This document shows, piece by piece, positions 11,086 to 24,900 of a DNA stretch of 64,000 nucleotides; position 1 is the stretch's first letter, and the number at the start of each line of letters is the position of its first letter. Made by a program: the position numbers and the translations under genes. This DNA comes from Hypericum androsaemum (lineage: Eukaryota; Streptophyta; Magnoliopsida; Malpighiales; Hypericaceae). A model generated the notes under the pieces. It had not been told where the DNA came from. It made no database searches and was given only the letters and a program-made list of their open reading frames with translations. The stretch covers positions 15,372,671 through 15,436,670 of the forward strand of contig OZ023183.1 of the NCBI GenBank assembly GCA_963995505.1. The letters run 5' to 3'.

Positions 11086-11865
11086 TAGGGGTGAGCATTT
11101 GGTATTCGGTATTTGGGATTTTCGGTATTTTTTCGGTATTCGATATTTTGGGATCGGTATTTCAGTTTACGGGATTTAATTCGGTATCGACTTTTGGGAA
11201 ATTTTAGTGAATTTTGGTATTCGGTATAATTTCGGTATATACCAAAATTATACCGAAATACCGAAAAATACCAAAGTACCTAAGTGAAATTTTACCATAT
11301 ATATATACATATATATATATAACTTACCTTTACCTCACTCTCCACCAGAAACTAAACCCCTCCCCCCAATCTCTCTCTCTCTCCCTCCTTGCAAAAAGAA
11401 GAAAGGAACGACCCTCACGTCTCACCCCTTCCAAGCCGTGACCACCGCCAGCCACCACGGGCAACCGAGCCTCAAGCTCCCGGCCAGCGACCACCGCGAC
11501 TAACACCTCCCCTCGGCTACAACCATTTTCCCCCAGGTATTGTAAATTAGGGTTTCAATTTTTTTTTAAATCAGAGTTTCGAATTTGGGGATTTTTCAAA
11601 TTAGATCATGGGTTTGATTGTAATGGATATGAACTTGGAAACCATGTTCGTATTGATGGATTAAACTTAAAGTTGGGATTCTATTTTTTTATGAATTTCG
11701 ATATTTTCGGGATTTTCGGTATAAATCCGAAATTTTAATTCGGTATTCGGTATATACCGAAATAATTTCGGTTCGGGATCGGTATTGAGTTTTTTGGCTA
11801 TTCGGTATTCGGTATTTGGTATTTTTCGGTATTCGGGATCGGTATATACCGATTGCACACCCCTA
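11086..11865. mobile_element. hAT-type miniature element 1 (780 bp), CGGTAT-rich
   Basis: It begins TAGGGGTGAGCA and ends TGCACACCCCTA, so the ends are inverted repeats. It is flanked by the perfect 8-bp duplication CATTGATT (11078-11085 and 11866-11873). Both outer arms are rich in TTCGGTAT motifs, which makes it palindrome-like. The paralogous position upstream (8954-8961) carries one CATTGATT and no insert. An 8-bp duplication with TAGGGGTG ends indicates hAT. There is no transposase. Confidence 0.9.
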
Positions 11866-11939
11866 CATTGATTAGGAATTTTTTTATAATTCTAAAAAAA
11901 AAACGATTAGAAATATTTAATATATTAGAAAATTTGGCT

Positions 11940-12942
11940 TCCGCCACTAAGTTAGGTTTTAACATCCAGGCCCATAGGGACCAGCTTCTCTCAAGCAAAG
12001 GCCGGAGGCCCACTCAACTCCTGCGCTCATCCGAACCCCTTCGACTCCAGCTTTAAAAGCCCCTCGAGTAGGGATGGCAATGGATAGGGTAGGGTAGGGT
12101 ATTGATAGGACCCTACCCATACCCTAGTTTTTTTGGATGAACCCATACCCTATCTTCGACCCTACAAATTTTTTATTGTTAGATTCATATCTACCCACCT
12201 GGAGACCCAGCGTCTACAGGGTCTGCAGGGTCCGACCCTTTAACGTTCTGCATTTTGATAATTTTTAATCAAAACTTAATTTTTATATAAAATTTAAATA
12301 AATTCAAGAATCTACTTCGTTACACATAACATTCAACAGAAAATTGATGAAACATCAAATTTTGCAATTTAATTTCAATAGTCCAAGATTTTTTTTAGAG
12401 TTTGAAGTACATAAACAATTCAACAAAAGAAAAATATAGCATGTCAGCTTCTAGTGATTCATCATTCACGACATCTTCTAAGCTAGTTGCGGAATAACAT
12501 AATAAATATGTTAAAGTTAACCGTAAAGTATATTATATATATTATCAATACAGTCTAACAAGGGTCTAACTAGAGTCTAATTAGTGTAGAGTCTAAAATA
12601 GGGTAAAAATGTAAGAGTAGGGTCCGACCCACAGGGTCTAGCTATAGATTCATACCCTACCCTAGACCCTACCTCTAAACATGGACCCATACCCTTACCC
12701 TACCCTAGACCCAGTCAAAGTCAACATATCCTAGACCCTCAGGTATGGGTATTTCTGCCATCCTTACCCTCGAGGTACGCAGTAGGCTTGCTTTTTTACT
12801 TTTATATAATCCGATCAATCAAACCGAGTAATATAAGTTCGAGTCGGGAATTAAAACTAATTGAAAAAAATAAATTAGGAAAGAAGGACGACGACGAGGG
12901 GTTCCCACTGTTGGCGGGAGTCGGCGTCGTTAATAGCCGCCA
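11940..12942 (+). promoter_or_regulatory. TFIIIC subunit gene upstream/5' UTR region (interrupted by hAT element 2)
   Basis: Sequence conserved between this region and the upstream duplicate (9030-9290) covers 11940-12068 and 12775-12942. It is therefore the ancestral promoter and leader. It contains CTTTAAAAGCCCC just upstream of the hAT element. No TATA box was assigned with confidence. Confidence 0.5.
12069..12766. mobile_element. hAT-type miniature element 2 (698 bp), GGGTAGGGT-rich
   Basis: It begins TAGGGATGGCAA and ends TTCTGCCATCCTTA, an inverted pair. It is flanked by the perfect 8-bp duplication CCCTCGAG (12061-12068 and 12767-12774). Its arms are rich in GGGTAGGGTA and ACCCTACCC motifs. 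The paralogous site at 9141-9148 is empty. It lies about 180 bp upstream of the TFIIIC start codon, in the likely promoter or 5' leader. Confidence 0.9.
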
Positions 12943-15900
12943 ATGACAATGGCGAGCGGAAGGGATGGAGTGGACGAAGCTGAAGAGGAAGCAGGTTTTG
13001 TGCTCGACCTTGAAGACGGAGAAGTCGAGGATAATCTAGAAGAAGAGGAAGAAGAGGAGGAAGAGGAGGAAGAAGATGATGACGTGGACGAAGGCATTGA
13101 AGACGAAGAAGAAGAGGAAGAGAACACTGCGGCGGCGGCTGATAGCGAGGCTGTTCAACTGGAGCCTCAGTTTGAGCGCGCGGACTACGAAACGCTTGCC
13201 GCGAGGAAGCGGAAAGCCATCGCCGAGAGCGACGGGTTAGTGATCTTTGATGCTTCTTCTATTCTATGTCTTCTTCTTCGCTGTGCGAGAAAGGAAGTTT
13301 TATTGTTGTGTGTGTGGTGCAGGGAAGATGTATCGAAGAAGGCCAGGCAGGACCTTTTGGGGGTTAGCCAGGATGAGTTGATGGAGGTTTGGAATTTTGG
13401 TAGGCGTCGACGGAGAAAGAGAAAAGAGGTAATTCCTTTTTGTCTGTGGCCTTTTTGTTGAGAATACCTAGTTTACATGTGTTGAAAATCCACCTACCAA
13501 TTGCCTTAAGTTTTGGGTTGAATATGGATTCTTAACATGGTATCAGAACGGTTGATCCCGTGCCCATTGTGGTGCTCGCACGACCCCCATTTCTCGCACA
13601 TTTGTGAAGTCAAAGCCCGTGCAATCTTCAACCAGATGGGTCTCGTTTGAGGGGGCGTGTTGAGAATACCACACTGCTTAGTACAAGAGTGATGGGCTAG
13701 TTTGTAAGTGTTGAAAATCCACCTACCCATAGCCTTAAGGTTTTGGGTTGGATATGGAGATTCTGACACTTTCGAAGTTGAAGTTGAAGTCTGTGGCTTT
13801 AAATATGCATCCCGTTTCTTTAAATATGTGAATTAGTTGCTTTGCTTAGGAGAGATATAAAAAGGAAGTACCATGTTGTTTTCCTAGCCATTTTATTCAT
13901 GTTTTATTTTGTTTCTTGATCATTGGAAGAGAACACGCGTGTGGAATGACAAGGGCACTGGTATTTTGTTTCAATCTCGTTTTGTGGTTGCTGACTATAG
14001 CAACCACTTAAAATGGATTTGATGGTTGTCGTGTCTGAAGAGGGATTTTATGCTCATGTTTTATTTCATGCAACCTGGTTAAGTGCTTAATTTGATTCTA
14101 TACCTCTTAGTTTCTCATTGTATCAGGAAAAGAAAAGAGGTAGGCGAAAAGGATCAAAGAAAAAACGTAACCCTGAAGTTTCGAAGTTACTCGGAGATGC
14201 TACTATTCTATATGTGCATGATCGCCATGCAGAGGTAATGAATGTGCTTCACTGATTTTCCATCTCACCTACATCATGCTTCTGTACTTTGTATTTGACA
14301 ACAATGTCATATTCAGTTTGGGCAAAACAGATATATGAAAACTATACTAGATTTGGTAGTTGTGAATGAACCTCATTGACAAGTCAGAGGTGATAATGTA
14401 GAAGAGATGTATTATCATTTAGACTCAGATTTTTTTGTCAAAGATTGTGCTACTTTTTTTTTCTTTATTGAACTTCCATATATGTGGTGCTGTCTCTTTC
14501 TGATGACAGAATGAAGTGCCTGATTTATCTTTCATATGGCTGTGATTTGGGAGTTGCTTTTTTAGTAGCATTTGGTAGTTGCTAATAGAGTCAACAAAAG
14601 CTTCAAGAGGTGGACAAATTTAAGCAGAAAAACCATAATCTCCAATAACTGGTAACATCGTGAAAAGGAGTTAGGATTCATATGCAATAAATGGTCTATC
14701 CACTGGATAAGCCGATAGCGGGCAACATGTTTTTGGCTTCATCTTTATTTGGTTTTTGGAGTGGGTGATAGTGTTGGTACCTATTGGATTCAATTTATAA
14801 AGTCGGCACTTGTATCTTATAAGGTCTGCCCTGGTGATTTAAAACGTTGGGTTTTCAGGCAATACGCAAGTTGCATGAAGTAGTTAGGCTAGCTGGAGAG
14901 GTGCCTGAAGCGTACCACACTCTTGCCCTCATCCATGACGCACTTGGCAATACTAAACTGGCCACTGAATTTTACACGATTGTTGCAGCTCTTAGTCGAG
15001 GTGATTCATCATTGTGGAAACTGCTTTTCAGTCGGCACCTGTAAGTTTTCTTGCTCTTGACATTGTCTATATATCCTCTATGATCATTAACACAGTGTTT
15101 TTTTGTGTGGTTATCGATGGTGCACAATTTTGTCGAATGAAGCTGAACGTCTCACGAAAGCTATATACTCTCAAGTCTCAATTTTAGATTAGCTAAGTTT
15201 GTAAGTCTGAAACTTTACAGAAGGTTTTGATTAGCTAGGCTCAGTGTCTAGTTCTTCTGTTTTGCTGGGGTCTCTAACTTCTTAAGTAGTGCAACCACAA
15301 AGGATCTAGCAGGCAACATTGTAGTTAACCTAGGCTTCAGGCAGGGAATCCATTTGCTGCCTCAGTTAACCATGCTTTGCTGATGACTATGATAGCCTGT
15401 TCCTGAATGGTGCAGAACAATAGTTTAGGAATTTCTAGGTTGTTAGTGCTAATGTTGTGGTACTCTTAAGGTTGTAAAGGTCAGAGATGCCAATTTATAG
15501 CTTCATGTTTTCTTTGACTTCCATTGCATAGCTTGTTGATTTGTCATGTCAACTAGAGCCAAACAAGTTCTTGCCGACGGACAATGATCATGTCATCGTT
15601 ATTGGTACCTGTGGAAATTCTCTTCAGATTATTATCTTCATTCAGAATGCTGTACCTAATTTCTTTAACCTCACTTTCTTCAGTGTGCTTTAGAACTCCT
15701 TTTAGGCTTTAGTATTCATCAGCATGCTGCTTGAAATGCCTGATCACGTAAATTTCTTTGAACAAATTGCAGGAGTTGGGGGAACACAGAACGGGCAATA
15801 AAGTGCCTTTATAAAGCAGTTGCTTCTGATCCCAGTGATATTACCTTGAGAGTTCGACTGGCAATGTTTTATGAGGGGCATGCAGATTACCAGAAAGCTG

Positions 15901-18900
15901 GCAGGATATATGAAAAAATAGTTCAAAGCTTTCCTGACCATCCTGACACCGTTGAAGCACTAATGAGAGCTGCAGAGGTATTCTTGCCTCTTTTCAAGGA
16001 AAATATATAGTTTTTATTAAAGGAAGGAAAATATTGTTGATTAATGCATCCTGTACTAGGCATTGAGGGAAATCTGGTTGAATGGTGCTTCTTTGACGAA
16101 AATACGTTGGCATTTCTAAAGAGAGATGGTCAAGGCCAAAACCGAGTAGTTTTTTGTTTGTATCTACAAAATGAGAACATAGTTCCACATTACTTTAATA
16201 GAAAAAATGTCTTGTTTCCAAACTAATCAAAAGTGAAGTAAGGTTTCATTTAACTTATGAGTTAGATCATTGATTATTGGCAAAGAGAGACAAGTGAATG
16301 GATAGTTGTGGTTTTAAGTATTGTTTTAGAATTTAAGATTCAGATAATGCCGAGTCTATAGTCCCAGTTTATATACTGTCGTTTGATTTTGACAAATGGA
16401 ATAGGACTTCCTATGGTTAGGAGAAGTCACTTGATGAGATTTTGGATACTTGGTGTATGCTTTTGCTTGTACCATCATAGAGAAAAATAAATTAATATCT
16501 AACAAATTTCTTGAAACATATAGAGTTGTGTGATCGTCCTTGTTGATGGAAATTTGTGCAATATGAGTAAAGCCGTCCCTTAATCTTTAAACAGGGAAAA
16601 ACTGTCGTTGCAATTTTTTTTCCATAAACAATGGGTTGATTGTATTATGTTGTTTCATGTCTGTGGCTTCTTTTACGTTAACTGTAATTTAAAGGAAATG
16701 GTATTTTGGTAAGTTGTGTTCGATGACAAAATTAAATTCCATATCAACCAGCAAATCTTTTGAGACTGAAGAAGCACCAAACCAGAGTTCATAGAAGTTC
16801 CCTTAAGTAGAGAATCTTGGTAAAACCTTCCATGAACAAGGGAAAGATGTTTTAATGATCTGACCAAAAAGATATACTGGCACTAGATGCAGGTAATGAA
16901 GTTTACTGAGTGATGATTGTAGGTGACATTAGAGTTTCATTTTGTTAGCGATTCGGTCGCAAGTCAATTTGTTTGCTATCTAGTGTTAACCACTCTTTTT
17001 ATGTTAAACACTGCACTCCAGCAGTATCTCTGACCTCTTTTTCTCTTTTGAAGAGGGTATTCCTTTCATTCTGCGTTTGTATTCTTGTCATTCTTATTAC
17101 TTTCTGTCAACTTGTTTTGCTAATATCGCAACTTTTCACACTTACTGCTTCATTCTTTTTCTGATAGCCACTGGTTCTGTCTTTCACTGTTGTTTTTTCT
17201 TTGTTTTTCTGCTAAACATTTACTTTTTTCATATTTCAGTTGTATCTCCAATGTGGTCAGATTGAACAGAGCATTAGCATTTTGGAGGAGTATATCAAGT
17301 GTCATCCATCTCAAGTTAATACTTCAGTAATAAACGCGCTAGCTGCCATCCTGATGGAAATTAACGCCCATGATAAAGCCATTAAACATTTAGAGGATGC
17401 TTACCTGGCCTATCACAATGGGAAGGAACTGCCACATCAATTAAAAGTTAAAGCTGGAATCTGTTATCTTCATCTTGGAGATATACAGCGGGCAGAGGTT
17501 TGTTTGGAATCTGCTATAGGTTTTACTATGACTTGGTGGTACAATTTCGACCAAATGGGTGTTCATAGTTTTTATGCTACTGACCTAGGAAGTGTTAGCT
17601 TATACATGAAATGTTTCTGGTTAACTTGTGCATATTAAGTTACCAAAGAACACCTGCTCTGATGCTATAAGGGAAGGGTGGGGTGGGGAGTGACCATGGT
17701 TCAAATCCTGGTCACGACAAAAATCTACTTATAAAAAAATTGTGAAGATTAAGGAGTGACCATGGTTCAAATCCTGGTCACGACAAAATCTACTTATAAA
17801 AAAACTTGTGAAGATTAAGTTGCTGATACATTTAAGTGTTTGGGTTGTTCTCATTAGATTCATATTGCTTATTTCTCAGTTGGAATTCAGTGTTTTGGAG
17901 GAGAAAGACACCAATCACATTGGATTTCTTATTGAAGTGGCTGATGCACTTATGGATCTTCAGCATTTTCACTTTGCATTGAAGTATTATCGTATGTTGG
18001 AGGGCGCTGCAACTGACGTCGTAAGTCAAAGTCAAACTCTTCTTTTCCTCCTTGACTGTCTTTTGTTATAGAGAGAAGTACTTTATGTTATTGCCTGCCA
18101 TGCTTCACAAGATGTAGCTGTGCGCGGTGGGATTCCGAGGCTTCGAACCTCGTTGTCCTCGCGCCGTATGGATAGAAAATAGACAGAAAGAGATAAACTA
18201 AAATATACTTCTTTATTATTTGCTTGACTGATTAACCCTAGAGGGGTGTAGGCATTAAATAGCCTTCCGCTAACAATCGAATAGGAAAAGACATCTAATT
18301 GGAATCAAACTAGTAAATGAAAGGAAGACTCCTAATCAGAACTAACTAGTAAAGGAAAGACTCCTAACACATAACACTTTAGTTTAAGGCATTGGAGTTT
18401 CAGTTTGAAAGAACAAGAATGAAAAATTAAAGGGATTAGTTCTTGAATGTGAAGCATTTCCTCACTCCATGTTGTTTAAGGCATTATTCATGATTACAAA
18501 ACCAATTTAGTGATATATGCTTGTTACAAACCTGTTGTTTTGCATTTTCTGATCCAGGAAGGCTATGTACATTTGAAAATTGCACATTGTTGTTTGTTCC
18601 TGGGAGATAGAGGAAAAGCTATTGGATATCTCAACAAAGGTACGTGAGTTCTACCAGCATGCCAGGTCTTTCGAAATGAATTGGGGTTGGAAGTACGTTG
18701 AGAACTGCATAAGTGAATTGTTTCTCCTTGTTTCTTTGTCAAAAATGTACCCCCAATGAAACTAAATAGCTTTCCATAAACTTGAAAGTTGAGAGTTTTG
18801 TTGAGTAGTGGCCGCATTAAACGAGAGCTTCATACAAAGAGATAAAAACCTGTAGGTGGATTTCCAGTTGAATTACTGAGCATGGTAGGGGAAGACAACT

Positions 18901-21900
18901 TCTGTTCTCGCCGGTTGTTGATTTGGAGATGTTGGTTGAGCTGCTGGAAGAGCTAAGGGAATTGAATGAGACCCGGGGTATGGCTATGGGGTGTAGATTT
19001 GGAAACGCAGTGGCTTTGCTCTGTTGAAGGAGAGCCCATGTTTTATTCCTTCTCTTATTGGAGACTTAGAGAGGAGGGTATAAATCAAGGTTTTAACGAC
19101 TTTTAATCAGGGTAGTGGTTATGGAGATTCAGTCTAGTGGTGGAGGCAAATGTGGGTGATGATATTGGGATGGACCACAAAGGAAAGAAGGCAAATCTAC
19201 AGATTTCGTGTTTGGATGACAATTTGGATGGAAGGGAATTATTTTTAGTGTCTAGTGTTTGTTGCAGGGGACAGCCACTTCAGTTCCTTTTTGCTTGACT
19301 GATGGTTTGTCATTCATTTGAAGATTTATTTTCAATTTTTTTAGATTCAACCATGGATTTGGATGGCTTGGTAGGCGACTGATTGATCAGAGGGATCATG
19401 CCTTAAGAGGAATCAGTCATTTCTTATCATTTTGCACAAGATTAGAAGGTGCAATTTCTCTTTACTGAGTTTTTTTATGGAATGGAGTTAGGAGGTGCTG
19501 ATATGGATTTGTTTCTGGTAGAGAGGAGGTGGGAATGACATCATATGGTGTGAAAGGGGTCAGTGGGTCCCTCCGTATGATTTCTGTTTACTAGGTCTCT
19601 TTGCTGGAAGTTTGTAGTGAAGTCTTGTGTTTTATGTAGAGTCTATTTATATCTGTGAAAGGTTGCTTTGCAAAAATTCTTAAATGGTATATCTCAGACA
19701 GTCTGGTGGTCATATTTTTTTCCTGGGTGAGGGCTTGGAGATGAGGATGAATGCTGTCTTTAGTTTAGATATTGTGAGTTAGGAGGGGGATGGTTAGCAT
19801 GGTCATCTTTACAGAAGGATTCTTAATTGGATCTTTCATTTGTTTTGCTATCAATTGACATTTCTCGAGAGTGACGAAAATATAAGAGATTTTGAGGGCT
19901 TAGAATGCAGTTCTAATAAGTTTTTGATAACTGGTAGAATAACTTTTAATTTTAGTAAAATGTTTTCTTTTATAGTATTCCCTAAAATTCAGTTTTTGTA
20001 AATTATTCTAGCAAGACCTCATACATGCTTGCATTCCTGGTGCTATTGGTAATACTTCTCTCTTCTGTATCAAGAAAGAAAGAGAAAGTACAAAATATCA
20101 CCCTAATTTACACACTATTTGTAAATGCTCACTCCTATTATTTTCTCCTTAGTATTTTTTGGTGGAACTTTTGATCCCTTGGTCCTGGTAACTTTCATCT
20201 CCCATACTTTACTTTGTCCATGTAATGTTTCAATCTCCTTCAAATGCAAAATTTTGTCATGTTGCATCTGGTACCTAGTTGAGCAATATCTTTTATAGGT
20301 TAATATATATTCTTCTGTGGATGTCTCTCTTTAGCATTGGAGTTACTAGAGGACAATGTTGAAGCACGGATAACTTTGGCATCACTAATGCTTGAAGATG
20401 GTAAAGAAGAAGAAGCTATTTCTTTATTATCTCCTCCGCCAAATTCAGGTAGCACTAGTTGGATAATCGTTTCCTCTCTCATATATCAGTGTGTCACATA
20501 TGCTGAGCTTACCTTTTCATTGTATCTTTTATGTAGATTCTATTTATGCGTGTTCTGATGAGAAGACACCATGGTGGAATGACGGGAAAGTCAAGATGAA
20601 GCTTTCCCAAATTTATAGATCTAAAGGGATGCTTGAGGACTTCGTGAATACTATTTTTCCGTTTGTTCGAGAGACACTTTATGTGGAAAATGTTCGGCCT
20701 AGGCATAAGGTAAATGCATTCTATATGCAGCAGTTACCTATGTTGTTAATCCTGTTTCATTCTCTTTCTCTGACGAGGATGATGTACAAGAGGAGTCCTC
20801 CTGTCTGAACTTTATGTTAGGTGTGACTTGGAAGTAGGCTAATTTCCTGTCAGGCGTTTCTAGACTTCACTTTCTGGTTGTATCAAGAGAAACCCTAATT
20901 GATGAGAAACATTGTATACGACTTGCTGTTGTTGAGAGATGACTTAGGATATAGACAATAGGATTAGACTATCAGAAAACGATGTTGAGGAGTGAAGCTG
21001 CTAAAGCTGGTACCAAAAGACAGAATTAGGAGATCTAGTGAAACTAAGTACATGGGTGCTCTTTATGGAGGAAAATTAAGCACAAGGCTACATAATGATT
21101 TCCGCACTGTAAGCACTCTTTTACAGGATTCAACTTTCATCATATGAGATGAGGCTTAATTGGGCATTTGAATCTTTAGAGGAAGTCATTTGACATAGTA
21201 GTGTTAGGAAAAAAAGAGCTAAAGAAGATTATTTTTGGACAGTCGAGGAAAAAAATATTAAAAACCTAAGAAATTTTGCGTCTGTTCAAGAAGTTTGGAT
21301 CATCAGATGAATACTTTTATGTTAGGAGCTATGCTTTGATTAAAAAAAACAGAGTTTCGTCAGATTATTGAAGTTAGGATGCATGTCATTGTAAAAAGAA
21401 AAGGGAAGTGGGTCCTGTCCATCTTGGGGTGGTAGAGAGGGCCATGGGCCTTTCGACATGTTGGTTGTTTGGTGTGGCTTGAAAGGGAGAGAAGAGGAAG
21501 ATGAAGGAGAACAGTGAGGGGGTCAGGGCCAGAGTGCTCTATCTTCAACATTAAGGAAGCAGTACTAGTATAGGATTGCAGAAACTTGTAAGCTTGCGCT
21601 CTTCCTTTTCAGAATTCAAAGAAATATCCTAATTGAAATGTCGAATCAGGTCCCTTTTGAATTTCTGTTGGACTCCATCACTAGGTTGACCATTGCATCA
21701 CTCCTACTCCATCAGGCCACCCTCACTTCAGATTTGTTCTTTCCTTTAATACTTGAGAGAATGCTTTACCTCAAACCCTCATTGGTTCTAGTCTAGAGAA
21801 GGGATGCCCTAGTAGTTGGGTATATTTTGACAAAGGACCCAATTCTCTTTACTGCGGACTATCTATCACCTTCGTGCGACCGTCTTTAGCAATTCCATAC

Positions 21901-24900
21901 TTTATAATCAATGTAGCAAGCAGATAGAGCAGTGAAGGTTCATTTCTCTGTTTGGTTCCCAGAAGCTTTAGCCTATTTCTATTCAGATAATTCACAATTC
22001 AACTCGATGTGATTTTTTGGCACTAGCCGACACTGGCTTTTTGTTGGCATTTGGTTATATATTGACTTAATGGTTTTATACATTCACTGGCTATCTGCAT
22101 CTTATGCAAATCCTCTGCAAAATTAATGTGTACGCATGATGCTTTTCTTAATCAGTTATTGTGTTGTTTCAGGGGAAGAAAAGGCTAACTGAGAGTGTCC
22201 TCCGTGAGAGGAGCAAAATTCTTGATGTTGGAGAAACTGATGACATCTTTGGTGGAGTTAGACCGTTGGCATCTCAATCAGAACTGTGAGTATTGTCCTG
22301 TGCTATATCTCGAAACCTTTCAGCTGTTATAGACTCATAGACTAATAATCAGTTCTAAGATATTCTAAGCATACGTCTGATCGTCAATTTGTGGTTGGTG
22401 ATAGAGAGCACCGGTCTTCAAATGGAAACCATTCGTTTGGGATCATTTCATTTAGAGTAGAGTACTACTCGGTCCTTGTTGTATTGAGAAATGATTTACT
22501 GATAGCATTGGAAAGTTCATCTGGTTTGCAAAAGTAAACAACCAAGTCCCTCCAGTTCATTTAGACAATTGTAAATTTAAACAGGCAGTTAAGACTCTAC
22601 CAAAAAATCATGCAGTTAAGACTTCCGAACACACCAAGCACAATAAATTATCAGTAGCCTGCACATGTTCCCATACTTGTAATAATTGATAGAAGGGGGT
22701 AGCATCTTTCCAGAAAGAAGGAATGATATGAACCTGCCTGGCTACGCAACTCGTAACTGTGCGCGGTGGGATTTCGAGGCTTTGAACCCCGTCTTCCTCG
22801 CGCCGTAGTGGTCTCCTAGTTATCCTAAGATAACGAAGAAGAAGAACAAATAAATAAAATACTTTTGTTATTGATTTTTTTGATGATCCTTACATGTAGA
22901 GACTTCCGTTTATATAGGAGAGGGAATAGGAAAGGGTACATTGAGAATAGAAAAGGCATAAACTAGATGCATGTAACGACATAAATGAGGGAAAAGCATG
23001 TAGTCAAAGGAGATGAAAGGGCAGAAATCTAGATGCACAGTATTCGATTATTGATCAAGATGCATCGCACGTAACAAGGAGAGGGCAGTAAATAATGGCC
23101 AAGTTTTCTGTGGAGGAGAGGTGAATGACTAGGGCCAGCAGTGTGCCTGATGAACGAGTGTCTGCTTGACCATTAGGGAGGAGTGGGACAAATGTTAGTT
23201 ATTTCTTTTGGTTGATGATGGCGGTACAGAATTTTTCACCGTGAAGATTATTGTGGTGAGTGCCCTCTTAGAAGCAGATTCCTGTAAATTATTCTTGTTG
23301 GCTTGTGGTAAGGATTCGAAGTTGGGTGAGATTTGTGTTAGAGGAGGGAGCTGTGTGGGGTGGAATGCTGGCATTGGCAGAATCAAACCTAGAAGTTAAG
23401 AGAGTTGTTTTTTTGAAGTTATTATGAAGTTGAGACATAAAAGAGAAGCGCGTGCAGAGGGGCAACACTGATGGATGTTATAAGGTGATTAGGTGGTGTC
23501 CTGAGCAGATTGTTTAAAAGGGCTCTATGTCTGTAACCTGTTGGCCCTGGAGGCTCATTTGGAAGAGTAAAGTGCCCTTGGGTGTTTTTTTGTTTTTGTT
23601 TAGGTAGCGGCTTGCATTGTGGTGGTTACGAGGTGCCTAATGTGTAAATTAGAGTTGCTGGAACCGATGGAGGATCTCCTTTTTCGTTTGCGAGCTAAGA
23701 TATTATGGGTGACTGCTTGCTTTGTACTGTGTATTGAATGGGTGGTGGGGCTGGGTATCAGAGAAAAGGTTTGGGCTTGGAGTAGCTTTTGCTGGAAGGG
23801 GAGCATGCAGTTGTCAACTGTCAATTTTGTTTTTAGTATGGAGAGAAAGGAATATGAGAGTTTTAGAGGTGAAAAGGAAGCCTTTTTCCAGATTGTGGAA
23901 AGCTGGTGTAGTCTTTTCTCCTTGTCACAGGGAAGATTTCTGAGTAATGTTTTCGGTTTTTGTGGATTTTATAGAGGCTTGCAACCGACCATCTGATATA
24001 CATGGGTGCTTCACCTTGGCGCCTTGCTAACGGATTAATTATTATTTTGTAAAAAAGAGCGGTAATTTAGTTGCTTCTTGAATTCATAGTAGGCTTATTG
24101 CTAGCAACAACAACCTATTTTTTCCTTTTTCTTGATGTCACTGCAACAGCTTACTAACAGACTTAATCTTGTGAAACAGATTAAAGGCTAGAAGAGCAAG
24201 AAAGGCACTTCAAAAGAAGGAAGAACACAAAGATACTGATTTTCTACTGAAGGATGAGAATTCAGATGATGAATGTCTGGTTGGTGCAACTAATTGTAGT
24301 CAGTTTCCGGTTAATATCATATATCTGGTGTCCTTGTGTTCTGGTAACAAAGCGCGTTTGTATGATGCACAAGAGGAAGGACTACAATTGTGAAGCTTGT
24401 AAATTTAAATGGCACTCTAGTGTCTATCATCTACCAAATAGAATTCAAGGAAAAACTTTGAAAATATCATATATTGATTGGATTAGACTGTTACTATATT
24501 ACAGTGATCTGTTTAGACTTATATTTAACTTTGTTTAGGTTTCTACTGTAGGATCAGAAAATGGATCTGTATATGAAAAGTACCTTGGTTAAACTGTGAT
24601 TTTGATATCCCTCAAAATTGTGTAGCAGACTGCTTTTCCGAAGACAATCCACCTGACCTGAGTTTTCCTCTTGTTCTGTCGTTTATTTTCCAGCAACAGA
24701 AAATAAGAGCACCTCCTTTGCCTAAGTTCTTGAAGGATCAAGAGCATCTTGATCTTGTAATAGAGGTATGTTCTTTTCTTTTCGTTGTTGCCGTCTTCTT
24801 AATGTTCCTTTGTTTTGCACTTCCCGATAGGATGAGAATCTTCTCAAAGGTATAGATGCCAATCTGTTTTAGGGAAAATCTTCTCTGTCAATATATTCTT

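Noticed and set aside
12930..13127. Serine-rich minus-strand reading frame
   Set aside because: It is the antisense of the Glu-rich tract in TFIIIC exon 1; an artefact of GAA/GAG repeats.
18119..18170. tRNA gene
   Set aside because: Only the T-arm-like GGTTCGAAGCC is convincing; no complete cloverleaf could be drawn.
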